Assembly: GCF_018324685.1 (NCBI RefSeq)
Contig: NZ_AP023354.1
Coordinates: 5,022,001 to 5,086,000, forward strand
From: Actinocatenispora sera
GTDB lineage: Bacteria > Actinomycetota > Actinomycetes > Mycobacteriales > Micromonosporaceae
Direction of reading: 5' to 3'
Length of the DNA: 64,000 bases
Part shown: in pieces, positions 26,449 through 34,593 of the stretch
Layout of the letters: each line of letters opens with the position of its first letter
How positions within the stretch are numbered: the first letter of the stretch is position 1
The notes under the pieces: generated by a model
Told to the model about the DNA's origin: nothing
The model's database searches: none
The model's input: the letters and a program-made list of their open reading frames with translations, nothing else
Made by a program: the position numbers and the translations under genes

Positions 26449-26502
26449 ACCGGGCCGTTGTTCGCATCTCGATCAGCCGATCGGTGGAGTGCACCCGCCG
26501 AT

Positions 26503-26525
26503 CGGCGGGGCCCGCGGGCCCGCCG
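26503..26525. terminator. Possible hairpin terminator after importer
   Basis: Arms CGGCGGG (26503-26509) and CCCGCCG (26519-26525) surround a CCCGCGGG palindrome. Another palindromic pair CCGATCGG repeats just before. Without a U-tract the function is only suggested by position. Confidence 0.35.
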
Positions 26526-26626
26526 CAGCACCGGGTTTCCGGGTGGCTTCGGCGGATGTGGCCGAGCGTTCCCGCTGGGAGCGTTGTGGTGTCCGACATC
26601 GAGGTGACGACGGGAGACCCACCACC

Positions 26627-27046
26627 ATGGACACCCAGCAGGCGCTCACCGAACGCCGCACCGCCACCGCCGGGCTCCGGGCCGCCCGCACGCTGGTCGG
26701 CGCGTACCTGGCCGTGAGCGCGCTCGCGGTCGCCGCGCTCGTGGCGCTGCACGACCATCCCAGCCTGGTCAACTCCGCCTCGTGGGTACGGGCCAGCATC
26801 GTGCTGGTCACCGCCGTACTGATGTTCCTGTTCGCCCGCGGCGCGGTCCGCGGGTCGCGCCGGGCCTGGCTGCGGCTGCGGATCGCCTCCGCGGTGATGC
26901 TCGTCGCGATCGCGGTGATCGTGTCGCTGCCCGGCTTCCTGCCCGCGTGGTTGCGCATCGAACAGGGCCTCTGCGGCCTGCTGCTCCTGGCCGTCGTAGT
27001 GCTCGTCAACCGGCGCGCCGTGCGTACCGGGTTCGCGGCGAGCTGA
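26627..27046 (+). CDS. Small integral membrane protein, unknown
   Basis: A 139-residue protein with about four membrane helices (residues 24-44, 57-75, 87-105, 110-128) and no recognised domain. The ATG is chosen because the region before it has no homology, and a GGGAG site is 8 bases upstream. It lies 83 bases before the histidine kinase gene and could be co-transcribed with it, perhaps as an accessory membrane partner. Nothing in its sequence tells more. Confidence 0.6.
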   Translation: MDTQQALTERRTATAGLRAARTLVGAYLAVSALAVAALVALHDHPSLVNSASWVRASIVLVTAVLMFLFARGAVRGSRRAWLRLRIASAVMLVAIAVIVSLPGFLPAWLRIEQGLCGLLLLAVVVLVNRRAVRTGFAAS

Positions 27047-27129
27047 CCGTGGCCGCGCCCCGCTCGACCACGACCCTGGAGCCCGCCCGCCCGGCTAGAT
27101 TGGCCCCGGGGGGCGTCGAGGGGGGCAGC

Positions 27130-28389
27130 GTGGTCGCCGGACGGGTACGGTCCTGGCTGGTCCGCCGGGCGGGCGGGACACCGGTGCTGACCGTGCTGCC
27201 GTACCTGCTGCTGGCGTTCCTCGCCGCGATCAGCGTGCCGATCCGGCACGCCGGCGGCCGCTCGCCGGCCGCCGAGCTGGTGCTCGCCGCGGTCCTGGCC
27301 GGCTGGATGCTCTGCCTGTTCACCCTGCGGCCGGCCTGGCGGAACCGGCCCGCGGTGATGGCCGTCTTCCTTGCCGGCGTGGTGCTGGTGACCCTGCTGC
27401 TGGTGCTGCGGGCGCCCTGGTTCGGCTTCTTCACCCCCGCCGCCTACCTGTACGCCTACCGGCTCGTGCCCTGGCCCGGGCAGCTCGCCGCCGTCGCCGC
27501 GGTGGCGGTGGTCGCCGGCACCGCGCAGGCGTACGCGGTGCCGCTGCACGACGCCGCCGGTATCGCCACCTACCTCGCCATCGTGGTGGCCAACGCGCTG
27601 CCGATGTGCGGATACGCCTGGCTGCGGCAGAACCTCGACCGCCAGGACCGGCAGCGCCGGCAGGCGCTCGCCGAGGTGAGCGCGGCCAACGAACGGCTCG
27701 CGGCGAGCCTCGCCGACAACGCGGCGCTGCACCGGGCGCTGCTCGACCAGGCCCACCAAGCCGGCGTCGCCGCCGAACGCCAGCGGCTGGCCCGCGAGAT
27801 CCACGACACCATGGCACAGGGACTGACCGGCATCGTCACCCAGCTGCAGGCCGCCGAGCAGGCCGCGGACGAGCCGGCCCGCTGGCGCCGGCACTTCGCC
27901 GCGGCGACCGCGCTGGCCCGGGAGAGCCTGACCGAGGCCCGCCGGTCGGTACACGAGCTGCGTCCCGAACCGCTGAGGACCGGCCGGCTGTCCGAGGCGC
28001 TGGCCGAGGTCGCCAGCCGCTGGTCGGCCCGCAGCGGGATCGACGCCCGGGTCACCACCACCGGTACGGTCCGGCCGATGGCCACCGACGCCGAGGTGAC
28101 GCTGCTGCGGGTGGCGCAGGAGGCGCTCGCCAACATCGCGAAGCACGCCGGCGCCAGCCGCGTCGGGGTGACCCTGTCGTACCTGGCGCACGAGGTCGCG
28201 CTGGACGTGCGGGACGACGGCCGCGGCTTCGATCCCACCGCGCCGTCGGTACGACGTACCGACGGCGGGTTCGGATTGGTGGCGATGCGGCAGCGGGTCG
28301 AGGCGAGGGCCGGCAGCCTCACCATCGAGTCCGAGCCCGGCCTCGGTACCACCATCAGCGCGCGGATCCCCACGGAGCCGGACGCATGA
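27130..28389 (+). CDS. NarL-type sensor histidine kinase
   Basis: A 419-residue kinase with several N-terminal membrane helices (about residues 18-155) as the sensor, a short coiled linker (QDRQRRQALAEVSAANERL), and the HisKA_3 domain ERQRLAREIHDTMAQGLTGI with the phosphorylated His near 226. The HATPase domain has RVAQEALANIAKHAGAS, DDGRGFDP and GGFGLVAMRQRV. A GTG at 27049 is in frame, but the GTG at 27130 has GAGGGGGG and fits the topology better. Its stop overlaps the first of a chain of mini-ORFs leading to the regulator gene. Confidence 0.85.
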   Translation: MVAGRVRSWLVRRAGGTPVLTVLPYLLLAFLAAISVPIRHAGGRSPAAELVLAAVLAGWMLCLFTLRPAWRNRPAVMAVFLAGVVLVTLLLVLRAPWFGFFTPAAYLYAYRLVPWPGQLAAVAAVAVVAGTAQAYAVPLHDAAGIATYLAIVVANALPMCGYAWLRQNLDRQDRQRRQALAEVSAANERLAASLADNAALHRALLDQAHQAGVAAERQRLAREIHDTMAQGLTGIVTQLQAAEQAADEPARWRRHFAAATALARESLTEARRSVHELRPEPLRTGRLSEALAEVASRWSARSGIDARVTTTGTVRPMATDAEVTLLRVAQEALANIAKHAGASRVGVTLSYLAHEVALDVRDDGRGFDPTAPSVRRTDGGFGLVAMRQRVEARAGSLTIESEPGLGTTISARIPTEPDA

Positions 28390-28572
28390 CCGACGACGCA
28401 CTTTCCGCCGCGGAGGAGGCACGATGACCGACGACGCGCTCGCCGCAGCGCAGGAGACGGGATGACCGACGACGCGCTCGCCGCAGCGCAGGAGCCGGCA
28501 TGAGCGACGACGCGCTCGCCGCGCAGGAGGCAGGATGACCGACGACGCACTTTCCGCCGCGGGGGAGGCAGG
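28386..28572 (+). repeat. Five-unit tandem array coding coupled mini-ORFs
   Basis: Five near-identical units start at 28386, 28424, 28462, 28500 and 28535 (38, 38, 38, 35 and 38 bases). Each begins ATG(A/C) and ends with a GGAG-like site before the next ATG. The first four read as complete mini-ORFs of 13, 13, 13 and 12 codons, the form MTDDALSAAEEAR, MTDDALAAAQETG, MTDDALAAAQEPA and MSDDALAAQEAG, each stopping in an ATGA that is also the next start. The fifth runs on to 20 codons (stop 28595-28597), past the regulator start at 28573. The unit length of 3n-1 and the 3-base deletion in unit four keep the overlap, which is what makes the array notable. Confidence 0.85.
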
Positions 28573-29223
28573 ATGGCTGCTCCGGTACGGCTGCTGATCG
28601 CCGACGATCACCCCGTCGTACGGGACGGGCTGAGCGGCATGTTCGCCGCCGATCCCGGGTTCGAGGTGGTCGGCGAGGCCGCGGACGGCGCCGAGGCGGT
28701 ACGCCGGGCCGAGGCGCTGCGCCCCGACGTGATCCTGCTCGACCTGCGGATGCCCGGCATGGACGGGGTCACCGCGATCACCGAGCTGGCCCGGCGGCAC
28801 ATCGAGTCGCGGGTGCTGGTGCTCACCACGTACGACACGGACGGGTACGTGCTGCCGGCGATCGAGGCCGGCGCCACCGGGTACCTGCTCAAGGACGCGC
28901 CGCGCGAGGAGCTGCTGCGCGCCGTGCGGGCCGCCGCGGCGGGCCGCTCGGTGCTGGCGCCGTCGGTCGCCTCGCGGCTGATGCACCGGGTCCGCACCCC
29001 GGCGGCGGAACCGTTGAGCCGGCGCGAGATCGAGGTGCTGGAGCTGGTCGCGGCCGGCACCACCAACCGGGAGCTCGCCGCCCGGCTGTTCATCAGCGAG
29101 GCGACGGTCAAGAGCCACCTGCTGAACATCTACACCAAGCTCGGCGTCAACGACCGGGCCGCCGCGGTCGCCGAGGCATTCCGCCGCGGCCTCCTCACCA
29201 TCACCCCCGACGACCCACCCTGA
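28573..29223 (+). CDS. NarL/LuxR-type response regulator
   Basis: A 216-residue regulator. The receiver domain has IADDHPVVRDGL, the phosphorylated Asp in VILLDLRMPGMDG (near 55), LTTYDTDGY and YLLKDAP. The LuxR-type DNA-binding domain (about residues 148-210) has LSRREIEVLELVAAGTTNRE and ISEATVKSHLLNIYTKLG. The ATG has GGGGGAGG upstream. It belongs with the kinase ending at 28389, from which it is separated by the mini-ORF array; this arrangement may tune its level relative to the kinase. The targets are unknown; the ABC exporter downstream is convergent. Confidence 0.93.
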   Translation: MAAPVRLLIADDHPVVRDGLSGMFAADPGFEVVGEAADGAEAVRRAEALRPDVILLDLRMPGMDGVTAITELARRHIESRVLVLTTYDTDGYVLPAIEAGATGYLLKDAPREELLRAVRAAAAGRSVLAPSVASRLMHRVRTPAAEPLSRREIEVLELVAAGTTNRELAARLFISEATVKSHLLNIYTKLGVNDRAAAVAEAFRRGLLTITPDDPP

Positions 29224-29242
29224 CCGCCAGCCCCCGGCGAAG

Positions 29243-29302
29243 GTTGATCAAGGGATCGGGTCATCGCGTCCAGGCGCGATGTGCCCCGATCCCTTGATCA
29301 AC
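29243..29302. terminator. Long bidirectional hairpin terminator
   Basis: Perfect 18-bp arms (29243-29260 and 29285-29302; GTTGATCAAGGGATCGGG and its complement) with a nested CATCGCG/CGCGATG stem in the loop. It sits between the response regulator and the convergent ABC exporter genes. Confidence 0.8.
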
Positions 29303-29352
29303 GTCAGGATCTCTTGAGCGAGGTCGAGATTCCTCGATCAACCCATCCGGGG

Positions 29353-31314
29353 TCAGACCGGGTCGGGGTCGGCGACCGCCTCGGCGAACTGCGCCGCGTA
29401 CAGCCGGGCGTAGGCGCCGTCGGCCGTGAGCAGCTGGTCGTGCGTGCCCTGCTCGACGATGTCGCCGTGCTCCATCACCAGGATCACGTCGGCGTCGCGG
29501 ATGGTCGACAGCCGGTGCGCGATGACGAAGCTGGTGCGGCCCGACCGCAACGCGGTCATGCCGTGCTGGATCAGCACCTCGGTACGGGTGTCCACCGAGC
29601 TGGTCGCCTCGTCCAGCACCAGGATCGTCGGCTCGGTGATGAACGCGCGGGCGATGGTGAGCAGTTGCTTCTCGCCCGCGCTGACGTTGGAGCTCTCCTC
29701 GTCGAGCACCGTGTCGTACCCGTCCGGCAGGGTGCGTACGAACCGGTCGACGTGCGTGGCTCGGGCCGCCTCGACGATCCGCTCCCGAGTCACCCCGTCC
29801 ACGCCGTAGCCGATGTTCTCGGCGATCGTGCCGCCGAACAGCCAGGTGTCCTGCAACACCATGCCGATCCGGCGGCGCAGCTCGTCCCGGGACATCGTGC
29901 GGGTGTCGACGCCGTCGAGCGCGATCCGGCCGGAGTCCACCTCGTAGAACCGCATCAGCAGGTTGACCAGGGTGGTCTTGCCGGCCCCGGTCGGTCCGAC
30001 GATGGCCACCGTCTGCCCCGGCTCCACCGCGAGCGACAGGTCGGAGATCAGCGGCTTGTCCTTGTCGTACGAGAAGGACACGTGCTCGAACGCGACCCGC
30101 CCGGTCAGCTGCTCCGGTCGCTGCGGCTGGGCCGGGTCGGCGACCTGCTCGTCCGCGTCCAGCAGCTCGAAGACCCGCTCCGCGGAGGCCACCCCGGACT
30201 GCAGCAGGTTCGCCATCGCCGCCACCTGGGTGATCGGCTGGGTGAACTGCCGGGAGTACTGGATGAACGCCTGCACGTCGCCGAGCGACAGGTTGCCGGA
30301 CGCGACCCGCAGACCGCCGATGACGGCGACCAGCACGTAGTTGAGGTTGCCGATGAACATCATCGCCGGCTGCATGATGCCGGAGATGAACTGCGCCTTG
30401 AACGCCGAGGAGTACAGCGCGTCGTTGTGCTCGGCGAACGTGTCGGAGGCCTGCCGCTGCCGCCCGAACACCTTCACCAGCGCGTGCCCGGTGTACATCT
30501 CCTCGATGTGCGCGTTGAGCCGGCCGGTGCTGGCCCACTGCTTGAGGAACTGCGGTTGGGCCCGCTTGCCGATGACCATCGCGACCACGAGCGACACCGG
30601 CACCGTCACCACTGCGACCAGCGCCAGCAGCGGCGAGATGTACAGCATCATGATCAGCACACCGACGATCGTCAGCAGCGAGGTGACCAACTGACTGAGC
30701 GCCTGCTGCAGGGTCTGCGAGATGTTGTCGATGTCGTTGGTGGTGCGCGACAGCACCTCGCCGCGCGGCTGCGAGTCGAAGTAGCTCAACGGCAGCCGGG
30801 CCAGCTTCTCCTCGGTCATCTGCCGCAACCGGAACGCCAGCCGCTGCACCACCGTCGCGGTCAGCCGGCCCTGGCAGACACCGAGCGCGGCGGCCACCGC
30901 GAAGGCAAGCGCGGCGAACAGCAGCACCCGGCCGACCGCACCGAAGTCGATGCCCTGCCCGGGCACGAAGTGCATCGCGCCGAGCATGTCGGCGATCTTG
31001 CCGTCGCCCCGGGCCCGCAGGCCGTCGACGACCTGCTGCTTGGTCACGGTAGCCGGGAACCGGCCGCCGATCACGCCGCTGAAGATCACGTCGGTGGCAT
31101 GGCCGAGGATCTTCGGCCCGATCACCTGCAGCGCCACGCTGACCAGCCCGAGCGCCAGGATGCCGAACGCGCGGGCGCGGTCGGGCCGCATCATCCGGAT
31201 CAGCCGCTTGCTGGAGGCGCCGAAGTGCATCGACTTCTCGGCCGGCATCATCCCGGCCATGGGTCCGTGCCCGCCGCCGGCCGGACGACGGGGAACTGCT
31301 CGTTGGTCGCTCAT
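29353..31314 (-). CDS. ABC exporter half, canonical nucleotide site
   Basis: A 653-residue fused membrane/ATPase protein of the heterodimeric multidrug exporter type. About 65 N-terminal residues (GHGPMAGMMPAEKSMHFG) precede six helices. The ATPase domain has Walker A GPTGAGKTT, Walker B ILVLDEATSSVD with the catalytic Glu, and the signature VSAGEKQLL, which departs from LSGGQ. The ATG overlaps the stop of the upstream partner by ATGA. Together with that partner it would form an exporter like TM287/288 or BmrCD: here the intact ATP site uses this subunit's Walker motifs with the partner's VSGGQ, while the degenerate site uses this subunit's altered signature. Confidence 0.9.
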   Translation of the reverse strand: MSDQRAVPRRPAGGGHGPMAGMMPAEKSMHFGASSKRLIRMMRPDRARAFGILALGLVSVALQVIGPKILGHATDVIFSGVIGGRFPATVTKQQVVDGLRARGDGKIADMLGAMHFVPGQGIDFGAVGRVLLFAALAFAVAAALGVCQGRLTATVVQRLAFRLRQMTEEKLARLPLSYFDSQPRGEVLSRTTNDIDNISQTLQQALSQLVTSLLTIVGVLIMMLYISPLLALVAVVTVPVSLVVAMVIGKRAQPQFLKQWASTGRLNAHIEEMYTGHALVKVFGRQRQASDTFAEHNDALYSSAFKAQFISGIMQPAMMFIGNLNYVLVAVIGGLRVASGNLSLGDVQAFIQYSRQFTQPITQVAAMANLLQSGVASAERVFELLDADEQVADPAQPQRPEQLTGRVAFEHVSFSYDKDKPLISDLSLAVEPGQTVAIVGPTGAGKTTLVNLLMRFYEVDSGRIALDGVDTRTMSRDELRRRIGMVLQDTWLFGGTIAENIGYGVDGVTRERIVEAARATHVDRFVRTLPDGYDTVLDEESSNVSAGEKQLLTIARAFITEPTILVLDEATSSVDTRTEVLIQHGMTALRSGRTSFVIAHRLSTIRDADVILVMEHGDIVEQGTHDQLLTADGAYARLYAAQFAEAVADPDPV

Positions 31315-33044
31315 GCCGCCTCCTGCTCGGTGAGCTGAGACAGCACGATCTCGCGGTAGGTCTCGTTGCCGGCCATCAGTTCCTCGTGCGTACCGGTACC
31401 GACGACGCGGCCCTCGTCGAGCACGACGATGCGGTCGGCGTGCCGGATGGTCGCGACCCGCTGCGCCACGATCACCACCGTCGCCTCCCGGGTCTCGCCG
31501 ACCAGCGCGGCGCGCAGCGCGGCGTCGGTCGCGTAGTCCAGCGCCGAGAACGAGTCGTCGAACAGGTAGATCTCCGGTCGCTGGACGAGCATCCGGGCGA
31601 TCGCGAGGCGCTGCCGCTGGCCGCCGGAGACGTTCGACCCGCCCTGGCCGATCGGTGCGGCCAGGCCCTCCTGCATCGCCTCGACGAAGTCGCGGGCCTG
31701 TGCCACCTCCAGCGCGTGCCACAGCTCGTCGTCGGTGGCGTCCGGGTTGCCGTAGCGCAGGTTGCTCGCCACGGTGCCGGCGAACAGGTACGGCTTCTGC
31801 GGCACCATGCCGACCGTGCGAGACAGCAGCACCGGGTCGAGCTGCCGCACATCGACACCGTCGATCAGCACCTGCCCGCCGGTGGCGTCGAACAGCCGCG
31901 GCACCAGGTTGAGCAGGGTGGTCTTGCCGCTGCCGGTGGAGCCGATGATCGCGGTGGTCTCGCCGGGCCGGGCGGTCAGGTCGATGCCGGACAGTACCGG
32001 TTGCTCGGCACCCGGGTAGCCGAACGCGACGTTGCGCAGCTCCAGCTCGCCGTGCACGGTCAGCTCGGTGACCGGGTCGGCCGCGATGGTGACCGTGGTC
32101 TCGGTGTCGAGCACCTCCTCGATGCGCTCGGCACACACCTCGGCCCGCGGCACCATGATGAACATGAAGGTCGCCATCATCACCGACATCAGGATCTGCA
32201 TCAGGTAGCTCAGGAACGCGGTGAGCGCGCCGATCTCCATCCCGTTGTCGGCGATGCGGTGCCCGCCGAACCACAGCACCGCGACGCTGGACAGGTTCAT
32301 GATCAGCATGACCGCCGGGAACATGATCGCCATCAGCCGGCCGACCGCGAGCGAGACGTCCATCAGCTGGCCGTTGGCCTCGGCGAACCGGCGCTGCTCG
32401 TACCCGTCGCGGACGAACGCGCGGATCACCCGGATGCCGGTGATCTGCTCGCGCATCACCCGGTTGACGGTGTCGATGCGCTTCTGCACGGTGCGAAACA
32501 GCGGCCGCATCTGGCGGATCACCAGCGTCACGACGACCACCAGGACCGGGACGATCACCAGCAGCAGCGCGGACAGCGGCACGTCCTGGTTGAGCGCCAT
32601 CAGGATGCCGCCGACACACATGATCGGCGCCGACACCATCAGGGTCAGCGTGATCACCACGAGCAGCTGCACCTGCTGGACGTCGTTGGTGGTGCGGGTG
32701 ATCAGCGACGGCGCGCCGAACTGGCCGACCTCGCGCACCGAGAAGCTCTGCACCCGGTCGAAGATCGCGGCGCGCACGTCCCGGCCGACCCCCATCGCGG
32801 TCTTCGCCCCGAAGTAGACGGCGACCGCGGCGCAGACGATCTGGACCAGCGCGATGCCCAGCATGATCCCGCCGTAGCGCACGATGTAGCCGGTGTCGCC
32901 CTTGATCACGCCGTTGTTGATGATGTCGGCGTTCAGCGTCGGCAGGTAGAGCGTCGCGAGCGTCTGCACGAACTGGAACACCACCACCAGCACGATGTTC
33001 TTGGTGTGCGGGCGCAAGTAGACCCGCAGCAGTCTGAGAAGCAC
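31311..33044 (-). CDS. ABC exporter half, degenerate nucleotide site
   Basis: A 577-residue fused membrane/ATPase subunit, first of the pair. The membrane domain starts at VYLRPHTKNIVLVVVFQF with six helices. The ATPase has Walker A GSTGSGKTT, signature VSGGQRQRLA and Walker B IYLFDDSFSALD, in which the catalytic Glu is replaced by Asp. This is the usual degenerate-site hallmark of heterodimeric exporters. A ribosome site GGGGAAGG precedes the GTG/ATG start, and a 12-bp ACGATATATCGT palindrome lies 39-50 bases upstream. The substrate is unknown; drug or lipid export is likely for the class. Confidence 0.9.
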   Translation of the reverse strand: MLLRLLRVYLRPHTKNIVLVVVFQFVQTLATLYLPTLNADIINNGVIKGDTGYIVRYGGIMLGIALVQIVCAAVAVYFGAKTAMGVGRDVRAAIFDRVQSFSVREVGQFGAPSLITRTTNDVQQVQLLVVITLTLMVSAPIMCVGGILMALNQDVPLSALLLVIVPVLVVVVTLVIRQMRPLFRTVQKRIDTVNRVMREQITGIRVIRAFVRDGYEQRRFAEANGQLMDVSLAVGRLMAIMFPAVMLIMNLSSVAVLWFGGHRIADNGMEIGALTAFLSYLMQILMSVMMATFMFIMVPRAEVCAERIEEVLDTETTVTIAADPVTELTVHGELELRNVAFGYPGAEQPVLSGIDLTARPGETTAIIGSTGSGKTTLLNLVPRLFDATGGQVLIDGVDVRQLDPVLLSRTVGMVPQKPYLFAGTVASNLRYGNPDATDDELWHALEVAQARDFVEAMQEGLAAPIGQGGSNVSGGQRQRLAIARMLVQRPEIYLFDDSFSALDYATDAALRAALVGETREATVVIVAQRVATIRHADRIVVLDEGRVVGTGTHEELMAGNETYREIVLSQLTEQEAA

Positions 33045-33082
33045 ACCGACCTTCCCCGTAGAAGCTCTATCACGTTAGTCGG

Positions 33083-33094
33083 ACGATATATCGT
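33083..33094. promoter_or_regulatory. Palindrome ACGATATATCGT in the exporter promoter
   Basis: A perfect 12-base palindrome, AT-rich in a GC-rich genome, lies 39-50 bases upstream of the exporter pair start. Its type resembles PadR- or MarR-family operators. No such regulator is adjacent, so a distant repressor or an RNA polymerase element is possible. Confidence 0.45.
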
Positions 33095-33283
33095 TAACTG
33101 GCCGGCCGGCAAGTCATCGAGTCGAAGAAGATTGCGAGATCGCCCGTCGACGGCTCGCCGCGGCGGCCGAGCCTACGTCGACACGACCGACATCGGCGAC
33201 AACTTTCTCCCCGCGGCCAGGCAACCCTAGCTCCGGCCTCCGACACCTCGCGGCGCCCCGACACCGCGGCGCCGGAAACGGGT

Positions 33284-34474
33284 TCAGATCGGCCGTACCG
33301 GGCCGGAACCGGCCGGGGCGTGCGCCGCCGCGGCGGCACCCATCCGCCGCACGATCTCGGTCAGGATCGGCGCCGAGGTGGCGAAGTTGAGCCGGACGAA
33401 ACCGCGGCCGACCGTGCCGAAGGCCGCGCCGTCGTTGACCAGGACCCGCGCCTCGGCGGCGAAGAAGGCGGCCGGGTCGGCGACACCCAGCCCGCGGCAG
33501 TCCAGCCAGGCGAGGTAGGTCGCCTCCGGTACCCGGTAGCGCACCGCTGGCAGGTGCTCGGCGAGCAGGTCGGCCAGCAGCCGGCGGTTACCGTCCAGAT
33601 AGGACACCGTGTCGGCCAGCCAGCCGGAGCCGGCGGCGTACGCGGCGAGGTTGGCGACGATGCCGAGGCTGCTCGCGCCGAGGGTCTGCACGAGCGCCAG
33701 CGAGTCCCAGCGCTGCGCGTCGGCCTCGCTGGTCAGCACCACCTGGGCGCACTTGAGGCCGGGCAGGTTCCACCCCTTCGACGCCGACACCAGCGTCACC
33801 GAGTGACCCGCCGCCGCGGCCGACACGCTCGCGTACGGCACGTGCGCCGCGCCCGGGTGGACCAGCGGCGCGTGCACCTCGTCGGCGATCACCCGGGCAC
33901 CCGGGTGCGCGTCGACCACCTCGGCGAGCGCGCGCAGCTCGGCGGCGCCGAACGTACGCCCCAGCGGGTTGTGCGGGTTGCACAGGATCAGCGTGCCGGC
34001 GCCGGCGGCGAACCCGGCGTCGATCGCGGCCAGGTCGTAGCCGGGCCCCGCCTCGGTCTCGACCATCGGCACCGGCACGATCGCTCGCCCACAGACGCTC
34101 GTCACCTCGAAGAACGGCGGGTACGACGGCGTCGGTACCAGCACCGGGCTGCCCGGCGCCGAGTAGAGCCCGATGGCGAGCTCGATGCCGCGCAGGATGT
34201 CCGGCAGCACCCGGATCCGCTCCGCCGGTACGGCCAGCCCCCGCCGGGCGAGGGCCCCGGCGGTCGCGGCCGGCAGCCCGGTGCTCGCGTCGTCCGGCGG
34301 ATAACCGGTGTAGCCGCGGGCCACCGCGTCGTGCAGGGCCGCGGCGATCGCCGGAGCCAGCGGGTAGTCCATCTCGGCCACCCAGGCGGCCAGCACGTCG
34401 GGATCCGCCCGAGCCCACTTGATGCTTCCGCTCTGCCGGAGCTCGTCGATCCGCACGGTGTCGTAGCTGTGCAC
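33284..34474 (-). CDS. PatB/MalY-type PLP-dependent lyase/aminotransferase
   Basis: A 396-residue fold type I PLP enzyme of the MalY/PatB group (cystathionine beta-lyase activity; often involved in sulfur amino acids). It has WVAEMDYPLAPAI near the start, PDILRGIELAI, NPHNPLGRTF, and the PLP lysine in SASKGWNLPGLKC (near 232). The GTG with GGGAGGGG is chosen; upstream extension is without homology. It is divergent from the helicase gene and convergent with nothing; a hairpin (GGCGCC arms) lies after the stop near 33250. Cystathionine or cystine are the likely substrates, but other MalY-like roles exist. Confidence 0.86.
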   Translation of the reverse strand: MHSYDTVRIDELRQSGSIKWARADPDVLAAWVAEMDYPLAPAIAAALHDAVARGYTGYPPDDASTGLPAATAGALARRGLAVPAERIRVLPDILRGIELAIGLYSAPGSPVLVPTPSYPPFFEVTSVCGRAIVPVPMVETEAGPGYDLAAIDAGFAAGAGTLILCNPHNPLGRTFGAAELRALAEVVDAHPGARVIADEVHAPLVHPGAAHVPYASVSAAAAGHSVTLVSASKGWNLPGLKCAQVVLTSEADAQRWDSLALVQTLGASSLGIVANLAAYAAGSGWLADTVSYLDGNRRLLADLLAEHLPAVRYRVPEATYLAWLDCRGLGVADPAAFFAAEARVLVNDGAAFGTVGRGFVRLNFATSAPILTEIVRRMGAAAAAHAPAGSGPVRPI

Positions 34475-34593
34475 GATGCCCCTCCCCGCCGCCGGGCGCG
34501 GCCGATCCGCCGGGCCGCCGGGGCGGCCGCCCGCCCCGCCGACGGTATCCGCGGCGACCGGGACGGCGCGATGGGACATGTCATACTCCCGGC

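Noticed and set aside
28386-28572. CRISPR array in the 38-bp repeat
   Set aside because: Units are adjacent without unique spacers and contain start codons; no cas genes nearby.
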